Of a DNA stretch of 64,000 bases, positions 17,568 through 25,093 are shown piece by piece; within the stretch, counting starts at the first letter, position 1; every line of letters begins with the position of its first letter. Source of the DNA: Rathayibacter caricis DSM 15933. GTDB lineage: Bacteria; Actinomycetota; Actinomycetes; Actinomycetales; Microbacteriaceae. The notes below the pieces were generated by a model. It saw only the letters and a list, made by a program, of their open reading frames with translations, made no database searches and had not been told where the DNA came from. The stretch is from assembly GCF_003044275.1 (NCBI RefSeq), contig NZ_PZPL01000001.1, positions 124,001 through 188,000 of the forward strand. Reading direction: 5' to 3'. Both the position numbers and the translations under genes were made by a program.

Positions 17568-18071
17568 CTAGTCCGCGGTCCGCAGGCTGGTCGGGCCGGG
17601 GCGACGAGCCCGATGCAGGCGGAGGGCGCGGCGGAGGCGGTAGACGGGCCAGCGGAAGAAGGACCGGCCGGTGATCGAGACGACGTCGATGCGGACGAAG
17701 TTGTTCTTGTCGTCGTCGTGGAACGCCTCGAGCTGCTGGATCCCCGAGTTCTCGATGTCGATGTCGGAGTTCAGCCGGTGAGCGTCGCCGTGGACGACGA
17801 CGCTCCAGAAGCGCCGGCCGCGGTGCCCGTCGAACTCGAACGCGACGCGCGGGTGCTGGGTGATGTCCATCATCTTGCTGCCCGGGCCGCTGCGGAAGAA
17901 GATCGCTCCGTCGTGGACGAGGAAGTTGACGGGCACGATCGTGGCGCTCGGGCCGCGAGTGGACGGAGTGTGATCGATGACCGCGAGGCGGCCGATGTCC
18001 GTCGAGCGCGCCAGACGCCAGCACTCCTCAGTGGTCAGCTCGACGAGGGTGGTGTTCGATCGGGTGCTCAT
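17568..18071 (-). CDS. Pyridoxamine 5'-phosphate oxidase (PNPOx)-family protein
   Basis: The 167-residue protein has the FMN/F420-binding split-barrel pattern: 'GRLAVIDHTPSTRGPSATIVPVNFLVHDGAIFFRSGPGSK' and 'VAFEFDGH...WSVVVHG'. Such proteins (Rv3129-like) occur in DosR regulons of mycobacteria, where many bind F420 or heme. The start at 18071 is chosen because AGGAG lies 6 nt before ATG; an upstream in-frame ATG at 18101 would overlap the Usp stop (ATGA) and is the alternative. It is co-transcribed with the Usp gene. The reaction is unknown. Confidence 0.85.
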   Translation of the reverse strand: MSTRSNTTLVELTTEECWRLARSTDIGRLAVIDHTPSTRGPSATIVPVNFLVHDGAIFFRSGPGSKMMDITQHPRVAFEFDGHRGRRFWSVVVHGDAHRLNSDIDIENSGIQQLEAFHDDDKNNFVRIDVVSITGRSFFRWPVYRLRRALRLHRARRPGPTSLRTAD

Positions 18072-18097
18072 GGGCGTCTCCTGGTCTCGGTCGAGTG

Positions 18098-18961
18098 TCA
18101 TCCGGAGACCGCCGGGTCGGGGACGACGATCACGGGCCGGGAGGCGCCGCGCAGCGTGTCGTACGCGACAGAGCCGAGCAGGAGACGCTGGAGGCCGTGA
18201 CGGGAGGTGGCGCCGACGACGATCTCGAGGGCGTCCTTCCCGAGACGGGTGAGCACGGTCGCGGGGTCCCCGGTCTCGGATCTGCTGTGCACGCCGAGGT
18301 CCGGGAACTGCGCGTGAACGGCGGCGACTTCGAGGGCGAGCAGGTCGAGGCTGGCGGTCCGGAGCAGGTCGTAGAAGCCCTGGTCGGGGACGAAGCCGGG
18401 GACCCAGGCCTGCAGCGGTGTCCACACGTGGACGACGGTGAGCTGCTCGTCGAGCTCGGCCGCGTCCCTCGCGGCGAAGAGCACGGCGGCGCGTGCGGCC
18501 GGCGATCCGTCGATGCCGACGAGGATGCCGCCGTGATGTCCTGACTGCGGGGTCGGGATGACGGCGACCGGGGCTGTCGAGCGCGCGGCGAGGTCCACGG
18601 CGGGCGAGTGCCGGGTGCCGGGCTCCGCCCCGTTCCGGTCGTCGTGGGTTCCGACGACGATCATCCGGGCGCCTCGGGCGTCCTCGGTCAGCTCGTCGAC
18701 GGGGCGGCCGCGGCGCAGCGCGGTGGTGACGGAGATGTCGGGGGCCTTGGACGCTGCTCCGAAGGCGTCGCGGGCGAGGACGACCTCGCCGTGGGCCGCC
18801 TGGAGGCTCGCCGCGCCGGGATGCCCTGCGGCGGCATCGGTGTCGGAGACGAAGACGGCCAGGACCGGGGTGCCGGTGCGCTCCGCACGGCGCAGAGCCC
18901 AGTCGAGGGCGGCCCTGCTGTGGGAGGAGTCGGAGAGCCCGACGACGATGGGCGCGGTCAT
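18098..18961 (-). CDS. Universal stress protein, two Usp domains
   Basis: The 287-residue protein has two tandem Usp domains: residues 1-140 (IVVGLSDSSHSRAALDWALRR at the start) and 145-287 (ILVGIDGSPAARAAVLFAA; 'VVGATSRHGLQRLLLGSVAYD' ATP-binding G-2x-G-9x-G(S/T)-like loop; 'PVIVVP' end). Such tandem Usps bind ATP and accompany dormancy in actinobacteria. The gene is divergent from the BON gene; the 242-bp gap holds a DosR-like box at 19086-19100 about 125 bp from this start. It is followed by the PNPOx-like gene. Confidence 0.92.
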   Translation of the reverse strand: MTAPIVVGLSDSSHSRAALDWALRRAERTGTPVLAVFVSDTDAAAGHPGAASLQAAHGEVVLARDAFGAASKAPDISVTTALRRGRPVDELTEDARGARMIVVGTHDDRNGAEPGTRHSPAVDLAARSTAPVAVIPTPQSGHHGGILVGIDGSPAARAAVLFAARDAAELDEQLTVVHVWTPLQAWVPGFVPDQGFYDLLRTASLDLLALEVAAVHAQFPDLGVHSRSETGDPATVLTRLGKDALEIVVGATSRHGLQRLLLGSVAYDTLRGASRPVIVVPDPAVSG

Positions 18962-19085
18962 GACGCTCGATTCCACCCCGGTGCCGCGCGGTGCGGCGGT
19001 GAGGTCTTCTCTCGAGCGTGGGCGGAGGGAGGGCGGAGAGGTAGAGGCGAACGTCCCGGCTTCTGATCCGTGCCCGGGCGGTTCC

Positions 19086-19128
19086 GGGACCTTCGGCACT
19101 ACGGCCGCGACTGCGCGGTGCCTAGCGT
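19086..19128 (+). promoter_or_regulatory. DosR-like box and -10 hexamer (BON promoter)
   Basis: GGGACCTTCGGCACT (19086-19100) matches the imperfect palindrome seen at four other sites in the window. A TAGCGT -10 hexamer follows at 19123-19128, 38 nt from the C preceding the box. The next 60 nt to 19185 match the Asp23 leader at 21142-21242 base for base without gaps in most positions. The box may also serve the divergent Usp gene. Confidence 0.65.
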
Positions 19129-19203
19129 CGGTAGCAGGAGCGGCGGCACCAGCGCACACGCACGGTCGCGAGCCGTCTCCGCGATCACGGAGCAGGACGC
19201 ATC

Positions 19204-19875
19204 ATGACCCTCGCAGCCCCCGCACGCACCGATCACCAGATCCAGCTCGCCGTGCAGGACGAGTTGAACTGGACTCCGGACGTCGACGCCGCCACGATCG
19301 GAGTCGCCGTCGACCACGGCGCGGTCACGCTCTCGGGCGAGACCCCCACCTACCTCGAGCGCCTCCACGCCTGCACCGCGGCCCTCCGCGTGCACGGCGT
19401 GCGCACCCTCGTCGACGAGCTGACCGTCCACTCCGCCCGCTCCGCGTCGATCAGCGACGGCGACTTCGCCGAGAGCGTGCAGACCGCGCTCACGAGCGGA
19501 CGCTTCATCCCCGAGACCGTGACCGCCGAGATCCACGGACGCTCCGTCGTCCTCGCCGGAGAAGTGCACTGGGACTTCGAGCGCCAGAGCGCCCGCGACG
19601 CGCTCGCCCACGTCCCCGGCATCAAGGACGTCCTGTCGATGATCACCCTGCGCGCACGACCCAGCGCGGCGGACGCCCTGGTCCGGATCAGCGACGCGCT
19701 CGTGCGCGACGCGACGGTCGACGCCGGACGCATCAAGGCGCACCTCGACGGCACCCGGCTCGTTCTCAGCGGCACCGTCAGCAGCTGGCCCGAGCGTCGC
19801 GCCGCCGAGCGCGCCGCCTGGTCCTCGCCCAGCATCACGCACCTGCAGAACGACATCGTCGTCTCCTCCTACTGA
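19204..19875 (+). CDS. BON-domain protein, three tandem BON domains
   Basis: The 223-residue protein is three BON (phospholipid-binding) repeats: about 10-78 (IQLAVQDELNWTPDVDAATIG...), 83-150 (ESVQTALTSGRFIPETVTAEI..., ending in the LAGEVHWDFERQSARDALAHVPGIKDV match) and 155-223 (RISDALVRDATVDAGRIKAHL, VLSGTVSSWPERRAAERAAW). The G-x-V-x-L-x-G-x-V signature appears in each. No signal peptide is visible, so it is probably cytoplasmic or at the membrane face. BON proteins occur in bacterial osmotic and stress regulons. Its promoter carries the DosR-like box. Confidence 0.9.
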   Translation: MTLAAPARTDHQIQLAVQDELNWTPDVDAATIGVAVDHGAVTLSGETPTYLERLHACTAALRVHGVRTLVDELTVHSARSASISDGDFAESVQTALTSGRFIPETVTAEIHGRSVVLAGEVHWDFERQSARDALAHVPGIKDVLSMITLRARPSAADALVRISDALVRDATVDAGRIKAHLDGTRLVLSGTVSSWPERRAAERAAWSSPSITHLQNDIVVSSY

Positions 19876-19923
19876 AGCGGGACCCTCCCCCTCCTTCCCT
19901 CCCGACACGTGAATCGAGACCTC

Positions 19924-21009
19924 ATGAGAGCCGCACGCTTCCACGGCCCGCACGACATCCGCATCGACGACGTCCCCGAGCCGGAGCTCCGCCCCGGGGC
20001 CGTGGCGATCGACGTCGCCTGGTGCGGCATCTGCGGGACCGACCTGCACGAGTACCTGGAGGGTCCGATCTTCATCCCGCCCGCCGGGCACCCCCACCCG
20101 CTGACGCACGAGCAGGTGCCGGTCACGATGGGGCACGAGTTCAGCGGCACCATCACCGCCCTCGGCGACGGGGTGACCGACCTCGAGGTCGGCGCGAACG
20201 TCGTCGTCGAGCCGTACTCCGTCTGCGGGCACTGCGCTCCGTGCCTCGCCGGGCACTACAACCTCTGCACGAGCATGGGCTTCATCGGACTCGCGGGAGG
20301 CGGGGGCGGACTCAGCGAGAAGGTCGTCGTCGACCGGCGCTGGGTGCAGCCGATCGGCGGCATCCCGCTCGATCAGGCGGCACTGATCGAGCCCCTCGCG
20401 GTCGGGCACCACGCGTTCACCCGCAGCGGGGCCCAGCGCGGCGACACGGCGCTCATCGGCGGAGCGGGGCCGATCGGCCTCCTGCTCGCCGCGGTGCTCA
20501 CAGCGGAAGGCGTTCGAGTGATCATGTCCGAGCCCGGTGCCGCCCGGCAGGCGATGGCCCGCGAGACAGGAGTGGCCGATGTCGTCATCGACCCGACGAC
20601 CGAGGACCTCCTGGCCCGCGTGCACGAGCTCACCGACGGGATCGGCGTGGACGTCGCGTTCGAGTGCACGAGCGTCAACGCCGTCCTCGATCAGCTCATC
20701 GACGCCGTGAAGCCTGCGGGCGTGATCGTCAACGTCTCCATCTGGGGCAGCCGGGCGAGCATCGACATGCAGAAGCTGGTGCTGAAGGAGATCGATCTCC
20801 GCGGCACCATCGCCTACGTCGACGACCACCCCGCGACCATCGCCCTCGTCCAGTCCGGGAAGGTCGACCTCGCCCCCTTCATCACCGCGCGCATCCCGCT
20901 GGAACGCCTGATCGACGGCGGCTTCGACACCCTCATCGACCGCAAGGAGACCGCGGTGAAGATCCTGGTGGGCCCGCACCTGAGCGACCCGCTCCGAAGA
21001 ACCTCCTGA
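19924..21009 (+). CDS. Zinc-dependent alcohol dehydrogenase, 2,3-butanediol dehydrogenase-like
   Basis: The 361-residue MDR enzyme has the catalytic zinc Cys in WCGICGTDLHEYLEGP (about 37), GHEFSGTI (about 67), structural-zinc cysteines C-x2-C-x2-C-x7-C in CGHCAPCLAGHYNLC, and a Rossmann GGAGPIGLLLAA. The 'TDLHEYLEGPIFIP' motif is typical of 2,3-butanediol/acetoin dehydrogenases. It would re-oxidise NADH under low oxygen. The ATG at 19924 fits the family start; a GTG at 19909 is possible. It follows BON by 48 bp, probably co-transcribed from the DosR-like promoter. Confidence 0.9.
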   Translation: MRAARFHGPHDIRIDDVPEPELRPGAVAIDVAWCGICGTDLHEYLEGPIFIPPAGHPHPLTHEQVPVTMGHEFSGTITALGDGVTDLEVGANVVVEPYSVCGHCAPCLAGHYNLCTSMGFIGLAGGGGGLSEKVVVDRRWVQPIGGIPLDQAALIEPLAVGHHAFTRSGAQRGDTALIGGAGPIGLLLAAVLTAEGVRVIMSEPGAARQAMARETGVADVVIDPTTEDLLARVHELTDGIGVDVAFECTSVNAVLDQLIDAVKPAGVIVNVSIWGSRASIDMQKLVLKEIDLRGTIAYVDDHPATIALVQSGKVDLAPFITARIPLERLIDGGFDTLIDRKETAVKILVGPHLSDPLRRTS

Positions 21010-21019
21010 GGAGATCACC

Positions 21020-21124
21020 ATGACCGTCGAACACGCCGCCGCCTTCTCCGTCGACCCGGGCGGGACGGTGCTCATCCTGGGCGCCGACGCGCCCGCCGCG
21101 GATCCGGGTGACCTCGACCCCTGA
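21020..21124 (+). CDS. Small hypothetical protein, 34 residues
   Basis: A 34-codon frame begins ATG ACC GTC GAA with a strong ribosome site (GAGGAG, 6 nt before ATG) 10 bases after the dehydrogenase stop. It ends at TGA 21122-21124, before the Asp23 promoter box. The peptide is Ala/Asp-rich with no hydrophobic helix. It may be a real microprotein of the operon or a decayed gene start; no family is recognised. Confidence 0.45.
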   Translation: MTVEHAAAFSVDPGGTVLILGADAPAADPGDLDP

Positions 21125-21142
21125 TCCGCGCTCACCCGGCCC

Positions 21143-21185
21143 GGGACCTTCGGCCCTACGACCGCGGGAGCCCGCCCCGTAGCGT
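21143..21185 (+). promoter_or_regulatory. DosR-like box and -10 hexamer (Asp23 promoter)
   Basis: GGGACCTTCGGCCCT (21143-21157) is followed at the same distance as in the BON promoter by TAGCGT (21180-21185). The 101 nt from 21142 to 21242 align without gaps to 19085-19185, including the block GAGCCGTCTCCGCGAT. The box centre is about 32 nt upstream of the -10, as expected for a NarL/DosR-type activator site. Confidence 0.7.
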
Positions 21186-21271
21186 CGATCGCAGGAACGG
21201 CGGCACGATCGCAGACACGCGATCGTGAGCCGTCTCCGCGATGCCCGGTGACGGGCGGAGAAGGAGCCGTC

Positions 21272-21694
21272 ATGGCCGCCACACCCACGACCGCGGACCC
21301 GATCGTCTCGACCACCGCCACCGGCGGCGAGCTCGGGACCACGACCATCGACCAGGACGTCGTCGCGACCGTCGCCGGTCTCGCCGCGTCGGAGGTCACC
21401 GGCGTGCACGAGCTGGGCGGTGCCGCTACCCGCGTCCTCGGTGCCGTGCGCGGGGCACTCAACACCGTCAATCATCACCAGGGCGTCACCGTCGCCGTGA
21501 CCGAGCAGACGGTCGGCATCGACGTCACCTTCACGGCCGAGTACCCGATGAGCCTGCAGAAGGTCGCGTCCGACGTCCGTTCCGCGATCATCCTCGCGGT
21601 CGAGACCATCGTCGGCCTCGAGGTCACTGCGGTGAACGTGCGGATCAACGACATCGTCCTCCCCCGCGAGGAGACGACCGAGACCGCCGTCTGA
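21272..21694 (+). CDS. Asp23/Gls24 family envelope stress response protein
   Basis: The 140-residue protein has the Asp23 core: 'TTIDQDVVATVAGLAASEVTGVHELGG' then 'VTVAVTEQTVGIDVTFTAEYPMSLQKVASDVRSAI' and 'VGLEVTAVNVRINDIVLP' (quoted in parts). Asp23 proteins form membrane-associated filaments in Gram-positives and rise on envelope or alkaline stress. AAGGAG lies 5 nt before the ATG; an upstream frame start at 21248 lacks a site. It is the only gene behind the DosR-like box at 21143. Confidence 0.9.
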   Translation: MAATPTTADPIVSTTATGGELGTTTIDQDVVATVAGLAASEVTGVHELGGAATRVLGAVRGALNTVNHHQGVTVAVTEQTVGIDVTFTAEYPMSLQKVASDVRSAIILAVETIVGLEVTAVNVRINDIVLPREETTETAV

Positions 21695-21732
21695 CCCGAA
21701 TCGAACGGCGCACCACTGCACCCTCCCAGGCC

Positions 21733-22374
21733 CTACCGCGGACTGGGAGGGCGCAGCTCTGTCTGCAGGACGGCTGCCTGGGTGCGCCGCTCGAGGCCGA
21801 GCTTGCTCAGGACGCTGGAGACGTAGTTCTTGATCGTCTTCTCGGCGAGGGAGAGCTCGACGCCGATCTGCCGGTTGGTCATGCCGTCGGCGATCAGCGC
21901 GAGGATCCGCCGCTCGCGCTCGGTGAGCCCGGCGAGGCGCGGGTCGACCCCGTGCTCCCCGCGAAGGCGGGCGGCGACCGCGGCGACGATCGCCGGATCG
22001 AGGAGGATGTCGCCGGCTGCGGCCGCGCGGACGACGTCGACGAGGCCCTTGCCACGGATGTCCTTGAGCACGTATCCGGCGGCACCGGCGATGACGGCCG
22101 CGGAGAGGGCCTCGTCGTCGTCGTACGCGGTGAGGATCAGGCAGCGGATGCCCGGATCGCGGGAGCGCACGTCCCGGCACACGTCGATCCCGCTGCCGTC
22201 GGGGAGGCGCACGTCGAGCACGGCGACGTCGGGGCGCAGTGCGAGGATCTCGCGGAGCCCCGCTGCGGCGGTGCCGGCCTGACCGACGATCTCGAGGTCG
22301 GGCTCGGACCCGAGCAGCTCCGCGAGACCCCGCCGGACGATCTCGTGGTCGTCGAGGAGGAAGACGCGGGTCAT
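21733..22374 (-). CDS. devR: DevR/DosR-like response regulator
   Basis: The 213-residue NarL-family regulator has the receiver FLLDDHEIVRRGLAELLG, phospho-Asp 54 in VAVLDVRLPDGSGID, and LILTAYDDDEAL and YVLKDIRGKGL. The LuxR-type DNA-binding domain contains AEKTIKNYVSSVLSKLGLE plus RRTQAAV. Compared from memory with mycobacterial DevR (DosR), the receiver and helix-turn-helix, including the C-terminal RRTQAAV, are very close. It overlaps the kinase stop by ATGA. It is expected to bind the GGGACNNNCGGCCCT boxes around it. Orthology to DosR is strong but inferred without a search. Confidence 0.88.
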   Translation of the reverse strand: MTRVFLLDDHEIVRRGLAELLGSEPDLEIVGQAGTAAAGLREILALRPDVAVLDVRLPDGSGIDVCRDVRSRDPGIRCLILTAYDDDEALSAAVIAGAAGYVLKDIRGKGLVDVVRAAAAGDILLDPAIVAAVAARLRGEHGVDPRLAGLTERERRILALIADGMTNRQIGVELSLAEKTIKNYVSSVLSKLGLERRTQAAVLQTELRPPSPR

Positions 22375-24041
22375 GACTGCTCCGAGGGGATCGTCGGGAG
22401 GAACGGGACGCTCCAGCGCACGCGGGTGTCGCCGGGGACGCTGGTGATCGTGAACGAGCCTCCTCGAGCCCGAGCGCGCTGCTCGAGGTTCGCCAGACCG
22501 CTGCGCCGGCCGCCCTCCCTGAATCCGCCACCGTCATCGCTGAGCTCGAGGACGACGACGCCGTCGGCGACGGTCAGGTGCAGAGTGACGACGGTCGCCT
22601 CCGCATGACGGGCGATGTTGGTGAGGGCCTCGCGGGCGACCGCGAGGACGTCATCTGCGAGGTCGTCGACGACGAGGAGATCGACGGCGCCGGCGAAGCT
22701 GATGTTCGGGGTGCGCACGAGAACAGGCGCGAGCTCGTTGGCGAGGTCGAGGATCCGGTGACGGACGGTCCCGCTGCCGTCGTGGTTCGCGGTCAGGGCG
22801 AACACGACCGTCCGGATGTGGGAGATGCTCTCGTCCAGACTCGCGACCGCGCGCTCGATCCTCGTCGCGGCCCGTCCCGGCGGCAGCGCCCCGGCGGCCT
22901 GATGCAGGTCGAGGCCTGTGGCGAACAGCTCCTGGATGACGTGGTCGTGCAGGTCGCGCGCGATGCGCCCGCGGTCCTCGAGCAGCGCCATCCGCTGCTG
23001 ATCGGCTCGCGCGGCCGAGAGCTCCATCGCGACGCTGACGTAGGCCGCGAAATCGGACGCCATCTCGACGTCCGCGGTGGTGAAGAGCGGACGCCCGGGC
23101 CGGCGCGTCACGACGAGCACACCCAGCGCCCGGGAGGCGGCGATCAGGGGGACGGCGAGGACCGGGCCGCCGGACGTGGGCGTGCCGCCGTTCGTCGCCG
23201 TCATGATCCGATCGAGCACCCGTGGTTGGCCGCCGGCGAGGACGCTCCCCGAGATCGAGTCGCGCGCGTCGATCATCCGGCCCTCGAACGCCTCGGCCCC
23301 CACCCCCCGGGCGACACCGATGCGCAGCTGCTCGGGGTCCTCGGTCGGGAAGACGACGCCGACGAGATCCGCGCCCGCGAGATCGAGGATGCGCGTGGCG
23401 ACGAGGCCGATGACGTCGTCGTCGTCAGGGGCGAGGATCGCCGAGGTCATCTCGGCCGCTGCTTGCGCCCACCGTTGGCGGAGGCGCGTCTCGGCGTAGA
23501 GGCGGGCGTTGTCGATGGCGACGCCCGCGGTCGCCGCGAGCGCGATGACGAGGTGCTCGTCGTTCGAGGTGAAGGCGCCCGCGCGGGAATCAGTGAGATA
23601 GAGGTTGCCGAACACCTGATCGCGCACGCGGATCGGGACGCCGAGGAACGACTTCATCGGCGGGTGCCGGGCGGGGAAGCCGACGGCTCGGGAGTCGACG
23701 GTCAGGTCGGGGACGCGGATCGGGTGCGGATCGCCGATGAGCGCGCCGAGCAGGCCGTGGCCCTCCGGGAGGTGACCGATCGAGGCGACCAGGTCGGGCT
23801 CCATCCCGACGTGGAGGAACTCCTCCAGTGACCCGTCGCTCCCGATCACGCCGATGGCGCCGTACCGGGCGTCGACGAGTTCGACGGCGGCATCGACGAT
23901 GCGGCGCAGCACGGCCGGGAGGTCGATGTCCTCGACGACGGCGCGATTGGCGCGCAGGAGCGCTCGCAGGCGGCCTTGCACGCCGTCCTGGAGGGGACCG
24001 TCGACGCGACCCTCGCCTGACGACGGGTCGAGATGGGGCAT
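22371..24041 (-). CDS. devS: DevS/DosT-like sensor histidine kinase, two GAF domains
   Basis: The 556-residue protein has GAF-A at about 35-180 (GHLPEGHGLLGALIGDPHPIR... in parts, FPARHPPMKSFLGVP), GAF-B at about 205-345, a dimerisation box ARDLHDHVIQELFATG (phospho-His about 365), and a HATPase N-box AREALTNIARHAE with DDGGGFREGGRRSGL. The His at about 126 (HPPM) aligns, by memory, with the heme-ligating His149 of mycobacterial DevS, so it may sense O2, NO or CO. GGAG lies before the ATG at 24041. It is coupled to devR downstream. The membrane anchor is absent, as in DevS. Confidence 0.9.
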   Translation of the reverse strand: MPHLDPSSGEGRVDGPLQDGVQGRLRALLRANRAVVEDIDLPAVLRRIVDAAVELVDARYGAIGVIGSDGSLEEFLHVGMEPDLVASIGHLPEGHGLLGALIGDPHPIRVPDLTVDSRAVGFPARHPPMKSFLGVPIRVRDQVFGNLYLTDSRAGAFTSNDEHLVIALAATAGVAIDNARLYAETRLRQRWAQAAAEMTSAILAPDDDDVIGLVATRILDLAGADLVGVVFPTEDPEQLRIGVARGVGAEAFEGRMIDARDSISGSVLAGGQPRVLDRIMTATNGGTPTSGGPVLAVPLIAASRALGVLVVTRRPGRPLFTTADVEMASDFAAYVSVAMELSAARADQQRMALLEDRGRIARDLHDHVIQELFATGLDLHQAAGALPPGRAATRIERAVASLDESISHIRTVVFALTANHDGSGTVRHRILDLANELAPVLVRTPNISFAGAVDLLVVDDLADDVLAVAREALTNIARHAEATVVTLHLTVADGVVVLELSDDGGGFREGGRRSGLANLEQRARARGGSFTITSVPGDTRVRWSVPFLPTIPSEQS

Positions 24042-24177
24042 GCGTGCTCCGCTCCGCCGTCGGTCGGCTGACCCAGCACTCCATGATCGCGTGCGCCCCC
24101 TCACCGGGGGAACCGTTTCCCGGGAAGTGACCACCTCGTTCGCGGTATCGGGGTCGACGAGGGCTCCTCCGGGTATC

Positions 24178-24220
24178 GGGACGTTCGGCCCTGGGGACGG
24201 GCCCACGCCTCGATCAGGCT
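24178..24220 (+). promoter_or_regulatory. DosR-like box and -10-like hexamer (Usp promoter)
   Basis: GGGACGTTCGGCCCT (24178-24192) stands 38 nt (from the preceding C at 24177) before CAGGCT (24215-24220). It is the sole visible promoter element for the Usp gene at 24240; the divergent devS gene starts at 24041, about 137 bp on the other side. Confidence 0.6.
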
Positions 24221-24239
24221 CGGGTGAGGAGGTGACGTG

Positions 24240-25034
24240 ATGCCTGATCCGGTCGTGGTCGGAGTCGACGGCTCGGGTCCCAGCGACGCGGCGACGCGCT
24301 GGGCGATCGAGCGAGCCGCGCGTCTCAACCTCGATCTCGCGTTCCTGCACGCATCGGGTCGCGACGGTGATGGCGACGACGCCTCCCGCTCCGTCCTCGA
24401 CCGTGCCGTCATGAGCGCTCGCTCGCAGGCGGGCATCGGGCGGGTGCGCGGGCTGATGGTCCTCGGCGACGCGATGGAGCAGCTGATCACCGCGTCCGCC
24501 GAGGCGGCGATCGTCGTCGTCGGCAGCCACAAGACCGGATTCCTCCGCGGCCGTGTGTTCGGCTCGCGGAGCCTGCGACTCGTGGCAGGCGCGCTCTGCC
24601 CGGTGGCGATCATCCCGGAGGCCTCCGGCCGGACGCGGCGCGGCGTCGCCGTCGGTGTCGCCGACAGCTCGGCGGGGTCTCGCGCTGTGCGGTTCGCCGC
24701 GACGGAGGCCGCCGCCCTCGGGGAGGAGCTGACCCTGATCCACGGTGACATCAGCATTCCCCTCGGCAGCGCCGACCGCGACGTCGACACGGTCAGCGCA
24801 TCCGATCGCCTTCTCGCGGCCGCGCGCCGGCTGGCGATCGAGACAGCGCCGGGGCTGGCCGTCCATGTGCGGGGACTCCGACGCCCCGCGGCCGTCGCTC
24901 TCGCGGACGCCGCCCCCACCAGTCTCCTGCTCGTCCTCGCAGCGTCGAGCGGGCGGAGCGGAGCAGCCGTGGGACGGACGACTCACGACGTCCTGATGAA
25001 CCTGGCCGGCCCCGCAGTGGTCGTCCCGGCCTGA
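24240..25034 (+). CDS. Universal stress protein, two Usp domains
   Basis: The 264-residue protein starts MPDPVVVGVDGSGPSDAATRW and has two Usp domains (about 1-137 and 140-264). The first carries the loop VVVGSHKTGFLRGRVFGS, with PVAIIP at its end; the second is shorter and diverged (RRGVAVGVADSSAGSRA, PAVVVP). The ATG at 24240 is preceded by AGGAGG at 7 nt; a GTG three bases upstream is less well spaced. It is driven by the DosR-like box at 24178 and ends at a bidirectional terminator. Confidence 0.92.
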   Translation: MPDPVVVGVDGSGPSDAATRWAIERAARLNLDLAFLHASGRDGDGDDASRSVLDRAVMSARSQAGIGRVRGLMVLGDAMEQLITASAEAAIVVVGSHKTGFLRGRVFGSRSLRLVAGALCPVAIIPEASGRTRRGVAVGVADSSAGSRAVRFAATEAAALGEELTLIHGDISIPLGSADRDVDTVSASDRLLAAARRLAIETAPGLAVHVRGLRRPAAVALADAAPTSLLLVLAASSGRSGAAVGRTTHDVLMNLAGPAVVVPA

Positions 25035-25049
25035 GGGTCGGGGATCGAG

Positions 25050-25080
25050 GAAGGGCCGGGCGATGACCGCCCGGCCCTTC
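25050..25080. terminator. Bidirectional hairpin terminator
   Basis: A perfect 13-bp stem (GAAGGGCCGGGCG with its complement) and a 5-nt loop ATGAC lie between the convergent Usp and phosphoketolase genes. The plus side is followed by CCCCCC and the minus side by GGATCC-type sequence rather than a T-run; it serves both genes. Confidence 0.7.
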
Positions 25081-25093
25081 CCCCCTGCGCGAC

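Noticed and set aside
22578..23831. Plus-strand 417-codon frame opposite devS
   Set aside because: Highly charged low-complexity product; the minus-strand kinase has full domain structure in the same region.
24100..24125. Sixth DosR-like box near GGGGGAACCGTTTCCCGGG
   Set aside because: The arms (GGGAA/TTCCC) and centre differ from the five boxes; it may be a separate devS operator but does not fit the consensus.
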